From Bacteroidota bacterium (lineage in GTDB: Bacteria; Bacteroidota; Bacteroidia; B-17B0; Aurantibacillaceae): 64,000 nucleotides of DNA. Of the stretch, positions 52,601-59,500 are shown piece by piece. Where the stretch lies: contig JAHEYF010000015.1 in assembly GCA_023251755.1 (NCBI GenBank), forward strand, positions 1 through 64,000. Direction: 5' to 3'. The notes beneath the pieces are model-generated. The model did not search any database. It worked only from the letters and a program-made list of their open reading frames with translations, and had not been told where the DNA came from. Made by a program: the position numbers and the translations under genes. Each line of letters begins with the position of its first letter. Position 1 is the first letter of the stretch.

Positions 52601-53029
52601 TGGTGTAACAATCACTTCCAGCAGGTTTCCGCCGGGTATTTCTACGGCCACTTTATCGCTCCAGTTGTTATTGGCCTGGTAATTAGAAAGTGTTAAGTGT
52701 TTGTTTACCGTGCTGGTTACAAAGGCACCATTTACATAAGATTGATATTTTAATATTACATCAACCGCCAGGGTATAGTTATCGGGCACATAATTGCTGA
52801 GGGCATGATCGATGCCGAGGGTAAACCTGTTTTTAATTTGTTTGTTGTAAAACAAAGCAGGCCACTGGGCATTGTTCTGCATGGTGGGGTATTGGAAGTC
52901 CTGCACCTTCACCGCAAATACGGAATTAGATGTAAGCGATGCCGCACTCACCCGGTTGGTATATTTTTCAATCCCTGCAAAGGTTTGCAAACCAACTAAA
53001 CCAAAAATTACAATTAACAGCTTTCTCAT
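40649..53029 (-). CDS. Giant secreted RHS protein with beta-propeller insertion and swappable tip
   Basis: This protein of about 4126 residues is exported by a signal peptide (MRKLLIVIFGLVGLQTFAG; ATG 53029, since 53068 would overlap the upstream gene). By residues from 53068: DUF6443-type region about 320-400 (VVSYFDGSMRNRQSVTKVKT, YYDHQGRPAVNALPVP); cysteine-rich region near 785-850 (CNVTCEQCLQKV, CDEICSKKSKVC); two jelly-roll modules about 1770-2130 (ELYPNGTFDNTS, ELVNNGTFDNGN); first YD repeats about 2210-2295; a YCF48/BNR-like propeller of roughly 890 residues, 2296-3183 (TTNTGQSWTTVASG, DAGTVLKTTNAGQTW); further RHS/YD repeats to the core (YGFNGKEKDNE, near 3840); and a 277-residue tip of unknown function from about 3863. 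The tip is probably released inside the RHS cage and delivered to rivals. Confidence 0.9.
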   Translation of the reverse strand: MRKLLIVIFGLVGLQTFAGIEKYTNRVSAASLTSNSVFAVKVQDFQYPTMQNNAQWPALFYNKQIKNRFTLGIDHALSNYVPDNYTLAVDVILKYQSYVNGAFVTSTVNKHLTLSNYQANNNWSDKVAVEIPGGNLLEVIVTPDNSTLPAGRTLSQLNLYFEAEIEVERYYQFNPNAAIAANAVNHDASAISGRGELSIHWPVVSGAEEYDLEWVYINDYNTATGTFLAISAIHLEQNLFKVNSTRISTVNSWYSFPYVYGHGYILYRVRPVGYVATNNYSSPVYGPWSSDITTPILLSAYTGNTYYTTNFSYEDHLNYQASITYAEEGKSKAVVSYFDGSMRNRQSVTKVKTDDNVIVGETYYDHQGRPAVNALPVPIPDAKLDFKPNFNISQNTSEPYNKSDFDMDGSGGNCTSTVNAMKQTDGAANYYSPNAAFTDEQQKYVPFANGYPFTVVEYTPDNTGKIRRQGGVGTQYQLGTNHETKYLYGHPEQEELDRLFGCEAGYAERYQKQAVVDANGQVSVTYTDAAGKTVATNLVGEGPANLSALNDGMVPTTITVDVLNKTNPADLSDHGAQNVIDYVSGSININKELIVAPAQTREFEYLLIMPKFTDDCTVNYTKPDGTVITRTDHICYDCVADLRVSLTDECNNEYLLGVGNTNGTATTSTILGQNIIDQMNASPTTFDPRNCNGTPLTFSKGDMSDPSHKWVTTNAGGQEVQLPVGNYTLNKTVKINEEALQLYAKDYLDPAKNNCLIKYDEFLQTAIAAMDISGCNVTCEQCLQKVHDYDTTQNPNCKPCLTPDQLIQLAAQCDEICSKKSKVCEAAYQTLLQDVSPHGQYGQVSPGGATVNGVFQQPQTNVINPALFPLTVFTRPNQLPQNQAYRSDYGSCTYGAGITLDNVAYKLAWGPNVRYPLNLDIPASNPKRYTYLDQNGDIAYVKIEPQTGGGYLPAILPGATPVQINGNYYIQPQFLDDVKDIISNWKATWAHSLVAYHPEYKDYEFCVKIQASHDFDKQISEITTIANLATATFSLANGGTSSAGVSNVMSATSLLTIDPLFNGTVDPSASTGIDASGNEGSLLTQALQNYAKDPAGSTYFSAWELAYRAVNNPNSLSGAPCASASYPNGYVFASDNEWNVFKGFYLSLKQALLNRLMAKYTINRTGYNGCMGDDQFNAFKDNFYPTLVTIPSSSYFIPPFSYWSFPGGSTISQFYNPEQPCNYATYGLYKDKSARFPNNASLLGMQSLQDETSCYDPATGEKLLICPEQNQAIADETDALSALGAYNNCGQCPNDISLQNLLKGLATRRTNAGTGDKDLINGDNVQLSCYSQNNSKYPEYMQSLEKAIFGNNSTSDLSTYQFNSAASTNTATFINGWFKRGGTNNALQLAIVPSGSIYSFADIVDICCLKLTSTVSNTNLTTSAGHNFTLIARVIVKSTDAAYDQLNPAQTKDISLEGYIQNFEVAACSLEPVCTKSTEAQELQNLFNALLFSNSAASISQEFISGSAVSLANLRYLPFLTDNLKDKLYAAISNGQFNPAATWAWSTGTNGTILNGHLAASGISTTCDFTFQLAGGRSFTGMKKISNILPDPSVNNGFKARALVPTIADPTHFEYIDLAGTSSLISMGTCSTQLPPAQQQANSSASAQGLGLNGNCPLNSTAITSIQALIPNLSNTNLAAQYTNATCTLNIVIPAGSQYVLADVAAIANYRVDQNHLLANGNSHYFIAEATLRNGAKAIIGGNCNLVIGTCTMPEAPCNDFTELYPNGTFDNTSIDFSTDFTQANFNGSNDPSAGEFMLAPVEPWFCKSEDHTPTSTNDNALIFKFSNTTNKMWEKTFSNLKPNTNYNFSAWLSSLAEVSNVVFNIDFSGSASSTTATYTLTTVDPDLPCAWQQFNYTWNSGNNTNVIIRMSKASGTSRGTLIDDISFKQPCAQPCDGETELVNNGTFDNGNTGFTSEFSSTFGGYQANSTLVYIASNINDNELPNDVTPTANGNFIYTYTADLAGTKVAWTQTVNLQPNKNYPFSLWNMIDRVGVGDNRSYDFDVVFQGNVSTVVFSVNRATVDGEAWKKYTYTYNSGANTSVSIKIIPKPVSLINYSSGGVTETYGIWTYFDDISLKTPCETDEPQTSTLCNIPSININVTVDANPCLTQLTNIATENAEHKFDAYIEAQRQLFRDKYIQQCLAVQEKFLMKYIDAEHHFTLYYYDQAGNLVRTIPPAGVNKITDLGNGRTATDVAADMAQIKIDRANGTRTVFTNHSYPTTYKYNSLNQLTHQVMPDHEFMNKFSAGMINNGIPAGQTVNNLQFTDQNNGMAFTSDGTQGHIFVTANGGATWSEINALGIGNISDVAFMGNAVYAVGDKGLVLKTSDNGAHWAIKTSPATEPLFKLNILPGSGTIPCYIYAFTQNGNTYLSTDEAETWSPVVSNLAVLNGAATISDIAFEGSKAMAVTANGKILLSNDLANWYQTSTVSTVNQNAISSLNSGEVFSIGDDGTLLKATNTGAWMEVFNNLSVPLVQLAFTSAQNGFVLGVDNGTKKVYQTTDGGNTFTELTNLSAVNSFVKDANGNIYILTQNGQIQLYSNGNWQAYGASLSASTVAADVLQQTVLAQLNDANKTIKLSENNGASWSNVTAGGLSAFEYMTELKLSTYNTGTHSGNGFARSNNGAFYSFVLSFTNNTYSVTFTNKVASAANVTDFAVLANGTAVALGNDGKIYKGTAYTAQTISAGMATNALDIDANDNIRVVGNKGEIWTQTAAAGAWASSTGQVQVPTLTGAALSGQHYYAVSNDGTILHSDNNGVSFKTEATAANDNYTAVATDGTFSTAVAVNGTYTYRTGSAAWQNGSLSPAVALKDVTAYNGKTYLLAQNGQVFENNNGTIASPAFQANTYGNNFSALAAASVAGTTHMFSVGANGIINHYNGTAWALQNALVPPVIKGSSFAGNFGVAVGDGGSILTTTNTGQSWTTVASGTSNNLNAVFVLDNSKAIAVGDAGTVLKTTNAGQTWTSFGSAANVKLTALHFDASHSSGLIVGANKVYKLNPALTTLTDISSSSCNGNFNGVYVINPANAVAVGNSGLIVQIGHLNTGSPDLTCVNITWTPEHLRAVNFKDNQTGYAAGDNSLVLKTINGGNTWANVNSGLAAGTNVNAIDLNGSDYYLGGSSAAVAGISDMSDEWSDHFYYDRLGRLVVSQNSKQFAKSPTTYSYTLYDALGRIREVGEAAAQSTIENQYISKQLDDALFSTWLSAATKTEMTRTVYDLPVSINIPGFAQNNLRNRVSYTTFQQSDGAAYDQATYYSYDIHGNVNTLIQHHVALAAIAAGTQQYKRLDYEYDLISGKVNRVVYQNGQPDQFMHRYEYDADNRITNVYTSADGVLWDQDARYDYYKHGPLARTEIGDLKVQGIDYAYNLQGWIKAVNSNVLNPKNDIGKDAYIPAQQQPGNGLYERIPADEFGYSLHYFNGDYTAQASSNATADYFLASTSGSATEASRKDLYNGNISAMVTSINKLRDPSLAVPAPGGYSTYKVFAYDQLNRLKEAAFEGNIDVSGNAFAATTTTNNYKEKFSYDANGNITDLERFDGTGTQYDDFEYKYQNTGSGFKRNTNKLRAVSDNPAYTNVNTADIDAGQHLDANGHTATDNYQYDQIGNLIKDEQEGIAAIDWTVYGKIAKITRLTGSAKPMLEFKYDASGNRVAKTATYPNGKISRQYYVRDAQGNVMAMYEHTFDAGTQQPFSLSEHHVYGSSRLGTKTYGPNGKDLENTPAADLYTRSLGQKNFELSNHLGNVLTVVSDKTNPHSANNTTIDANISDPISASDYYAFGMVMPNRSYSSNAYKYGFNGKEKDNEISVDGGDYHFGARIYDSRLGRFLSVDPDAPKYPFMSPYCFAANNPIKLIDENGRGPVDPRTGNRISSNVINTITWGYVYSRPNHHPGPFAKDDDLSATSGFGQWASDDDPVYNGLPDKEDNYYKDRIVKAPIYANVAYDGKTETFKINTEIRTSKGKQGAENFYTPSQTGNYAFATEELFGRNFTVTEVQDGWIHQESNFTQKGETNEYYLSKQTSFDVVLQEAGTKVTKTYNGKTGSAMVHTTTTYNVTVYETTNTYDESGKVTGSEQKTYSYQKEKTESKPE
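41482..41586 (-). repeat. 105-bp RHS core repeat, copy in the giant gene
   Basis: Exact inverted copy of 37939-38043, in the same reading frame of its gene. It ends at the codons GGD just before the tip. The 3' flank encodes YHFGARIYDSRLG here and LDFGARIYDGRIG in the orphan, alike as protein but different as DNA. Confidence 0.95.
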
Positions 53030-53048
53030 ATAGCTATGATTTAATATC

Positions 53049-53777
53049 CTACTTTGTTTTTTTATCAAATAATTCCACCTTTAACCTGAAATCCTTATAC
53101 GCAGGTTTGCAGGTATAATTTTTTTCTGTTTTGTTTAAAAAATTCATTTCCGAAAAATCATTTTCTGTGTATTGAACACTTGTATTGATACCCGAAAAGT
53201 CTATTTCCAAACGTGGGCTTGACTTTTTTCCAGACTTATCTTTTGAAATATCAATGGCCTCGCGGTAATAAAAAACCATTTTATGAATGAGGTATTTCTT
53301 TTTGTCGAAGCTGATAATGACCCTTGAATATTTTCCGCTTTTTATCTGCAGGTCGTAAGCCGCATAAGCACCCTGAGTGGAATAGGTACTTTTGTCACAC
53401 ATCTTCAAATAAGCGTCCAGGTTTCCAAAATAGGCCTGTTCATCCCAATCGAAAAGTTTGGTGTTGTGCTCAGTAAGTACCATCAGTTTAGCCTGGTTGT
53501 CAATCATCAGGTTGTATTTTGTATTTCTCAGGTATTCAATGTGCGACAGTTTATAATGCATGCATTCACCCATGCGTTTTACCATGCCCTCTAATTTTTC
53601 AACCGCTGTTGTGCTGCTGTGGTTTTCATACAGGGTATAGGCCATAGACATGTTTACACAGGTGTTTTTGTGGTAGACTTTATTGATGTTCAGAAAATCC
53701 TGCTTCATGTCCTGTGCCCAAACAAACGCATTCAGCAATAGCAGTAGAATAAGCAGTTTATGTTTTTTTTCTTTCAA
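53049..53777 (-). CDS. Small exported protein of the RHS operon
   Basis: This is a 242-residue protein with a signal peptide (LLILLLLLNAFVWAQ). The body has VNMSMAYTLYENHSS, KRMGECMHYKLSHIEYLRNT, YAAYDLQIKSGKYSRVIISF and ends in FDKKTK. No family recognised. It ends 19 bp before the giant RHS start and is preceded by the beta-helix protein, so it is probably an accessory secreted factor. Confidence 0.7.
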   Translation of the reverse strand: MKEKKHKLLILLLLLNAFVWAQDMKQDFLNINKVYHKNTCVNMSMAYTLYENHSSTTAVEKLEGMVKRMGECMHYKLSHIEYLRNTKYNLMIDNQAKLMVLTEHNTKLFDWDEQAYFGNLDAYLKMCDKSTYSTQGAYAAYDLQIKSGKYSRVIISFDKKKYLIHKMVFYYREAIDISKDKSGKKSSPRLEIDFSGINTSVQYTENDFSEMNFLNKTEKNYTCKPAYKDFRLKVELFDKKTK

Positions 53778-53954
53778 CTTCTTTAGTTCTTAGTTCAGTG
53801 TTCTTAGTTCTTAGTTTTGGATCATCGGTTCATCAGCTAATCATCTATCCTATTTCGTTTTATTTACCGGCCTCCTATCCTCAAATCTTCAAATCAGCTC
53901 ATCCTCAAATCAGGTTCCCCCATCAGCTAATTGGCTAATCATCACATCAGCTAA
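53778..53954. repeat. Spacer with dispersed repeats
   Basis: Contains AGTTCTTAGTTC words (53782-53815) and at 53919-53958 a 40-bp exact copy of 30891-30930. Words CTTCAAATCAGCTC just before also recur at 30836-30855. No gene. Confidence 0.75.
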
Positions 53955-56087
53955 TCATTTCTTTCTTGTATTGTTCACCGCTTCCTTAATTGTTTTTATT
54001 CCCCTTTCGGTTTCTTTTTTAATGTGTACCAATTTCCCTTCTTCATCGTATTCGTAAAAAGTAGCGTAGTTGTTCTGGTCGAGTTCGGCCATCAGCCGCA
54101 AGCTTACCGGATCATAGACATAGGATTTAAAACCGGAGTTGAAAGGGTGTATGCGAATGTCGTCAAAGTAGGCATCAACATTTGCAGTAGTGGCATTGTT
54201 CTTTAAGTCTATTACCATTTTATAGGCATTTTGCGGAACGGTAAATTTCCCTTCTACTTTTTGCCAGCCATCAATAATAACATTGGAAGCATTTGCTGTA
54301 AAACTTATAACAGTACCTATGGGTTGCAGTAAATTATTCAGGAATTTAATTTCCACACCGGAGGTATAGGTGTTTACCGAAACGGGCTGATCTTCACGCA
54401 CCCATAAACTTACCACATAATCACCGGCATCGGGTGCAAAGGAACTGATGCAGTCCTCGCAGGGAATGGCGCAATTTCCAACAGCTATACTATACGTAAC
54501 TGTTTTTCTGTTGCAACCAGGTATAATAATAACAAGCGTTACAGTATAGGAACCTGTTGCGGTATAAGCATGGGTCACATTTGCAGTGGATGTACTTTGG
54601 GTATTGCCATCGCCAAAATTCCAGTTGTAACTTGCGTTTGAAATAGTGCCTGCATTGCAGTTGACCTGAAACCCGATGGCCTGGTTGACACAGTTACCGG
54701 AACTGGTGTATACGGAGATGGAAGGGGAAGTGCAACAGGAAGTTGTATTACAATTTAAAACTGTTAATGTATCTGACAGGTTTACAGGAGGGCAACCGCT
54801 AATAGTACTTTGCACACTTACAGTGTAATTTCCCGCAGCAGTATAAGTATGCGATATGCCCGCACCGGAGCTTGTTGTGGAATTTCCATCACCAAAGTTC
54901 CAGGAATAGGATCCTGTTCCTGCGGGAGTATTGTTACAAGTCAGCTGAAACAAAACCGGGTTGCTTAAACAGAAGGCATCCACTCCTTCGGGAGCTGAGG
55001 ATGTAATTGCAGGCTGTGTACAACAGGCATTATTTGCGGTAGCTGTAACCGGCAAGCCAAATTCCGATGTACCATCGGTATTGTTTGTTGCGGTTGCAAT
55101 TACTTTTGTTCCTGCAGGATAACCATTCACGCTAAGGCTCCACTGTCCCGAAGCATTTACAGTGGATCTGCCCAACAACTGTATAGCATCAATTCCACCA
55201 CTATTGCTCAGGTATACTTCTATCAGGTCGCCTGCAATACCTGTTCCCCAAACGGTGAGAAGATTAGAAGAAGAAGCAACAACCTGGTAAACAGGTTTAG
55301 TCTTACAATTATTACCGAGGCAGCCGGAGTTGCCATTAATATCAATGTTTTTTGAATTGTGTATAAAAATATTCCCTACAACTTTATTCCCTGTTCCTGC
55401 CTGAATGTCAAGAGGCGCATTACTATCCAGCATATTGTAAAAATAGTTGCCTTCACCGTTCGTTAATCCTCCAAAAATAGTGTTGTCTGGGTACCTTGTG
55501 CCTATTTTCGTTAGTCTTATCCCTTCATTGGAATATGCGGATGTGGTTGAAAATGCATTATCCGTACCTAAAATATTGCCTTTAAAAGTATTGTTATCGG
55601 CATCACCGGCAATAATCCATAAAAAACTACTCTTGTAGACTACATTGTTTTCAAAAGTGTTACCAGATGATTCTGAAATCACAAGCCCATCGTAATTAAG
55701 TCCATTATTTATTAAAATATTCTTTACGGTACTTCCGGAAGACAAAGGATATAAATAAAAAATAATATTATCCGAAACAAGATTTACCTTAAGTGCACTT
55801 CCGGTGTATCCATTTGCAGGTTGTGTATTCCCATCAATAATTACCGGGCTTGTAAGCGCAGGCAGTGATGATACCAGGTTGATGGTTGCAGGAGTGCCGT
55901 CGGTAATATTAAAATCTATATAGTCGACGCCTGCATGGGCGTTGGCCTGCTGAATGGCCCACCTGAATTCGCCCTGAACCGTATTAAACGGATTGGCCGG
56001 ATCGTTGGTGGTGGTAACGATATAGTGGTTTTGGGCAAACAGGCCCTGAACACCTATCAAAAAAGCAATAAAAAAACTCTTTTTCAT
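53955..56087 (-). CDS. Secreted beta-helix and PKD protein of the RHS operon
   Basis: This is a 710-residue exported protein (signal peptide to GLFAQN). A right-handed beta-helix region (about residues 60-260: SGNTFENNVVYKSSF, DADNNTFKGNILGTDN) is followed by two PKD domains (SYSWNFGDGNSTTSSG, then NYNWNFGDGN-like repeats), a CBM-like jelly roll (DAGDYVVSLWVRED) and a terminal YD-like unit (SLRLMAELDQNNYATFYEYD, EEGKLVHIKKE). The YD-like end resembles RHS repeats, linking it to the giant protein. It may be a surface scaffold or carrier. Confidence 0.82.
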   Translation of the reverse strand: MKKSFFIAFLIGVQGLFAQNHYIVTTTNDPANPFNTVQGEFRWAIQQANAHAGVDYIDFNITDGTPATINLVSSLPALTSPVIIDGNTQPANGYTGSALKVNLVSDNIIFYLYPLSSGSTVKNILINNGLNYDGLVISESSGNTFENNVVYKSSFLWIIAGDADNNTFKGNILGTDNAFSTTSAYSNEGIRLTKIGTRYPDNTIFGGLTNGEGNYFYNMLDSNAPLDIQAGTGNKVVGNIFIHNSKNIDINGNSGCLGNNCKTKPVYQVVASSSNLLTVWGTGIAGDLIEVYLSNSGGIDAIQLLGRSTVNASGQWSLSVNGYPAGTKVIATATNNTDGTSEFGLPVTATANNACCTQPAITSSAPEGVDAFCLSNPVLFQLTCNNTPAGTGSYSWNFGDGNSTTSSGAGISHTYTAAGNYTVSVQSTISGCPPVNLSDTLTVLNCNTTSCCTSPSISVYTSSGNCVNQAIGFQVNCNAGTISNASYNWNFGDGNTQSTSTANVTHAYTATGSYTVTLVIIIPGCNRKTVTYSIAVGNCAIPCEDCISSFAPDAGDYVVSLWVREDQPVSVNTYTSGVEIKFLNNLLQPIGTVISFTANASNVIIDGWQKVEGKFTVPQNAYKMVIDLKNNATTANVDAYFDDIRIHPFNSGFKSYVYDPVSLRLMAELDQNNYATFYEYDEEGKLVHIKKETERGIKTIKEAVNNTRKK

Positions 56088-56099
56088 TAATTATAAATA

Positions 56100-56546
56100 T
56101 TAATCATTAACCTGTAAGCTTAATTTTGGGGTGTAATTACCACTATTGTCTTCTATATAGACCGATACATATTTAAAAGAAGCGGACTGGGGTTTGGATA
56201 AACGCAGCAATAAATAAACGGTGTACCCGTTTACCGCATAATCCTGGTTTTCATAAACAATCCTTTCAATACCATCGGCATGGTTAAAGACAGCCTGTGT
56301 TGTAAACACATTACCAGCATTGGCAGCAGTTCCCAGAAGTATGTTTACCTTGTTCGCGAGGGCAACGGTATCAATTTTAAATTGCAATTTATAATTCACC
56401 AGCGCCGTATCGGTGCTTTCTGTTATCATATCCTGAATCAGGTGTAAATCCATAATTCTGATGGTGGAATTGGTTTGCGACATACCCACGAAACCACTCA
56501 TGAGAAAAGTGATCAATACTATTTTTTTAAGATGATTTTTAAACAT
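56100..56546 (-). CDS. Small exported protein of the RHS operon
   Basis: This is a 148-residue protein with a signal peptide (FLMSGFVGMSQ). The body (IRIMDLHLIQDMITESTDTA, NKVNILLGTAANAGNVFTTQ, ENQDYAVNGYTVYLLLRLSK) is beta-rich with no known domain. It is tightly placed between the 1864-residue protein (25 bp) and the beta-helix protein (12 bp), so it belongs to the operon. Confidence 0.7.
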   Translation of the reverse strand: MFKNHLKKIVLITFLMSGFVGMSQTNSTIRIMDLHLIQDMITESTDTALVNYKLQFKIDTVALANKVNILLGTAANAGNVFTTQAVFNHADGIERIVYENQDYAVNGYTVYLLLRLSKPQSASFKYVSVYIEDNSGNYTPKLSLQVND

Positions 56547-56571
56547 ATCTCTTTTTTAAATTTATGTTGGA

Positions 56572-59500
56572 TCAATTTGACACATTCTGCGCATCGCATT
56601 TGTTAAGGGTTTTGGTTACACTTTTTGATGAACCGTTGCTTACTTTAATACTTCGTTTACCTGTATGCGAATACTTTTGCCAGTTGGAATTGCTTTGACG
56701 AACTGCGCTTGAATTATTCAGCCTGAAACCGAGGTGATCGTTCTGACAGGCTTTAAAATCATAATCTTCAAAGCCGTCGTAAGCAATCTGGTTGTATTTG
56801 GCCATTGAAGATACAGCCAATGGCAGACTGTTACTGTATCCAAACAAAGCAGACGAATAGCGGTTCAGGGCATCCTTGTTTTCGAGTTCATTGCCAAAAG
56901 GGCTAAAAATACTTACTTCATTTACCCAGGTCCAGTTGCTGGTGTTTTGGTTCCAGTTCAATGGATATTGATCGGAACCTCCGGCGGGTGTATAGAAAGG
57001 GGTGAAAGCAGTAAAGATACCGTCGGTACGAATGTTCAGGTTGTCGTTGGCCCTTGTCTGGCTACGATCAGTTAAATAGGTATACGAGCGGGCCTGGCGC
57101 CAGTTGCCTTTAAGTCCCACGACGTAATCGTTATGCGGCTGATTGGGATCCAGACATTCACAATAAATTTTTGTTTCATCCGTCAGTTCAACGGCTCCCG
57201 CATTAATAATATCAATACCTGCGTTGATGTTTAAATGGTAGCCGCCCGCATCCTGGTACCAGGGCTGTTTTTTACTGGTCAGGCTTCCTATGGAAATGCT
57301 TTGCTGGTTGCGCCTTCCGGAACGAATCACTGTCAGGCTTTGATAATTACTAATGCTTGTTCCGTCAGCCCTTTGAAGTGCTAATGGCGATACATCTTTG
57401 ACCCATGCTTTTTCAGAACCGGAGCCGGTTTCTACCAACAGTTCATCGCCGGGAACAAGGTACTTGCTGTAATTGGCCTGGTACAAGGTACTCGTTAATC
57501 CATAGAATCCCTGATCGAGTGTAATCCCGATATTTTTATAGGCACCACCCATTCCGTCGTAACGCCAATGCGCCGGGTAATTAAAGGAATATACATTATC
57601 GCTGAACTGGTTGGTGGTTTGTGTGGCAAGTACTTCACCTGTTTCGGCATCAAACAATTTGTTGGCCGTAGTCACCCTCGCTCCCTGATCGAAAGCTGTA
57701 GTTGATTCGAGTATACCATAACGGTTCACCACTTTGGTTACTGTTGATAAACGGCTGCGTACTTTTTCGTTGGCCACCAGTAACAACATCAGTGGCAATG
57801 GAACGGGAACGAGTCCAAACACACAGGTTTCGGCATTTCCATCGGTAGAGTAACCATAAGATTCGCTGATGCTTTCACGCATGTCTACCGTCATATCGTA
57901 ATCCACACCTACCATGGTCTCTTCAATTTTGCCTGTTTTACTGATGGTCAGCACATTGTTGTCCAAATGCTTACCACTCTGTTGTTTGTACTTGTACTCG
58001 GTACCTGTCATGGCTTCTAACTTGCCTTCCTGGTACACCCATTCGGCTTTGGGCTTGCCATGCATGTCGTTCAACTCGATAACATAACCCTGAGATGCAG
58101 CAAAGAAATCGCGTGAACCTATATTGAGTAATTGTAATATAGGCGAGGGGTTAAAGCGTTTGGCTTCTACTTCTGTCCGGTTAACAAGCGTGGGGAAGTC
58201 TTTCGCTGTATAAAACTCATGCACAATTTTTCCGGTGGCCCTTCTGGTAACATTGTTGTATTGCAGGTTCTTTACTGTTACTTTACTATAACCAACCCCT
58301 GGCGAAGGGAAAAAACTTTCGCCATAAGGTTCTTCCTGATAATAAGCATCGTTGGCTACCAATAAATTTTTCTTTTCGAAAAACACCGGTTGTTTCCAGG
58401 GGTTTTCGTCACCACCAATACCCGGCTCGTAAGAGGCTACACCACTACTGATGGTGGTACCGTAAACATCTTCTGTAGTATAATTGTATTCCTGTCCGTA
58501 TTCTGCGTCTTTATTCAAATTGGTTCCCGATACATTTGGTGTTGTAAGCGCTTTCCAGTTGTCTAGTAATTTAAGGCGTTTGACCCGGTAACCGCCCCCT
58601 TTTTTTACCAGAGAAGGGTTGTATAAACGCATGAAGGAACGGCCTGTTTCAAATTGCTGACAGGAGTTTTTATTCTTAAGCGTATTGTTCATTCCTTCTA
58701 CAAGGCTTGCTAATGATTTAAGTGTAGAAGCCATGGATTCAAAAATCTGATCGAGGCCCGGGTCGGTAATATCCGATTGGGCAAAAGCCAGGCGGGGAGC
58801 GTATTGGCGGGCATAATTCCAGCCTGCCTGGGAAATAGCATTGACGGAAAAGTTAAGTGCCTTGTCCTGAATTTCGACAGATTTTACTTTGATAAATGCC
58901 TGGGTGGATGAACCGGTACACATTCCATAATCACCCGAAGCATCTCCCAATTCTACATAGCCCGGCACATATTCGTACAGGTTTCCGGTATGTCCCTGAT
59001 CATCGTTGCGGTTGACTTTCATTAAAAATTTAAAATACATGTATTGGATAAAGTTCCCGTTTTCATCTTCCAAAAATTTATGCCTGAATTCATCTGAAGT
59101 ATATGCTTTGTCTACATTAAAATAAAGGTGGTTGTTAATTTGTCCGGCACCATACAAAGGAGGCGATTGATACAGTAAGTTGTTATTACTGTATGCAGGG
59201 CTTGCACCGGCACCCATGACTTTAAACATTTGCATGGCTTTTTTGTCCTGAACAAAGGCATAATCATCGGCCTCGTAGTCTACGTTAATTTGTCCGCCCG
59301 AAGGAAGCTGGATGGTACTCAGGTTCCAGGCCCAGGCATAATCGTCGGCAACATACCCGGTGCCCCCTGAATTGTTGTACTGATTGGTGTACGGAAATTC
59401 TGCGTTATTTGCAGGACGCGCAGTTGTTAATTCACCGTTTGTATTGGCTACACAAAAGTCTGTTCCGCCTGGTGTTGGCTGGTAATTTCCCCAACGGTCA

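Noticed and set aside
41608-53000. Many plus-strand open frames of 60-250 codons opposite the giant RHS gene (for example 42662-43300 and 46058-46798)
   Set aside because: They are shadows of the minus-strand coding frame: no domain matches, no signals, and they avoid stops only because of the coding strand's composition.
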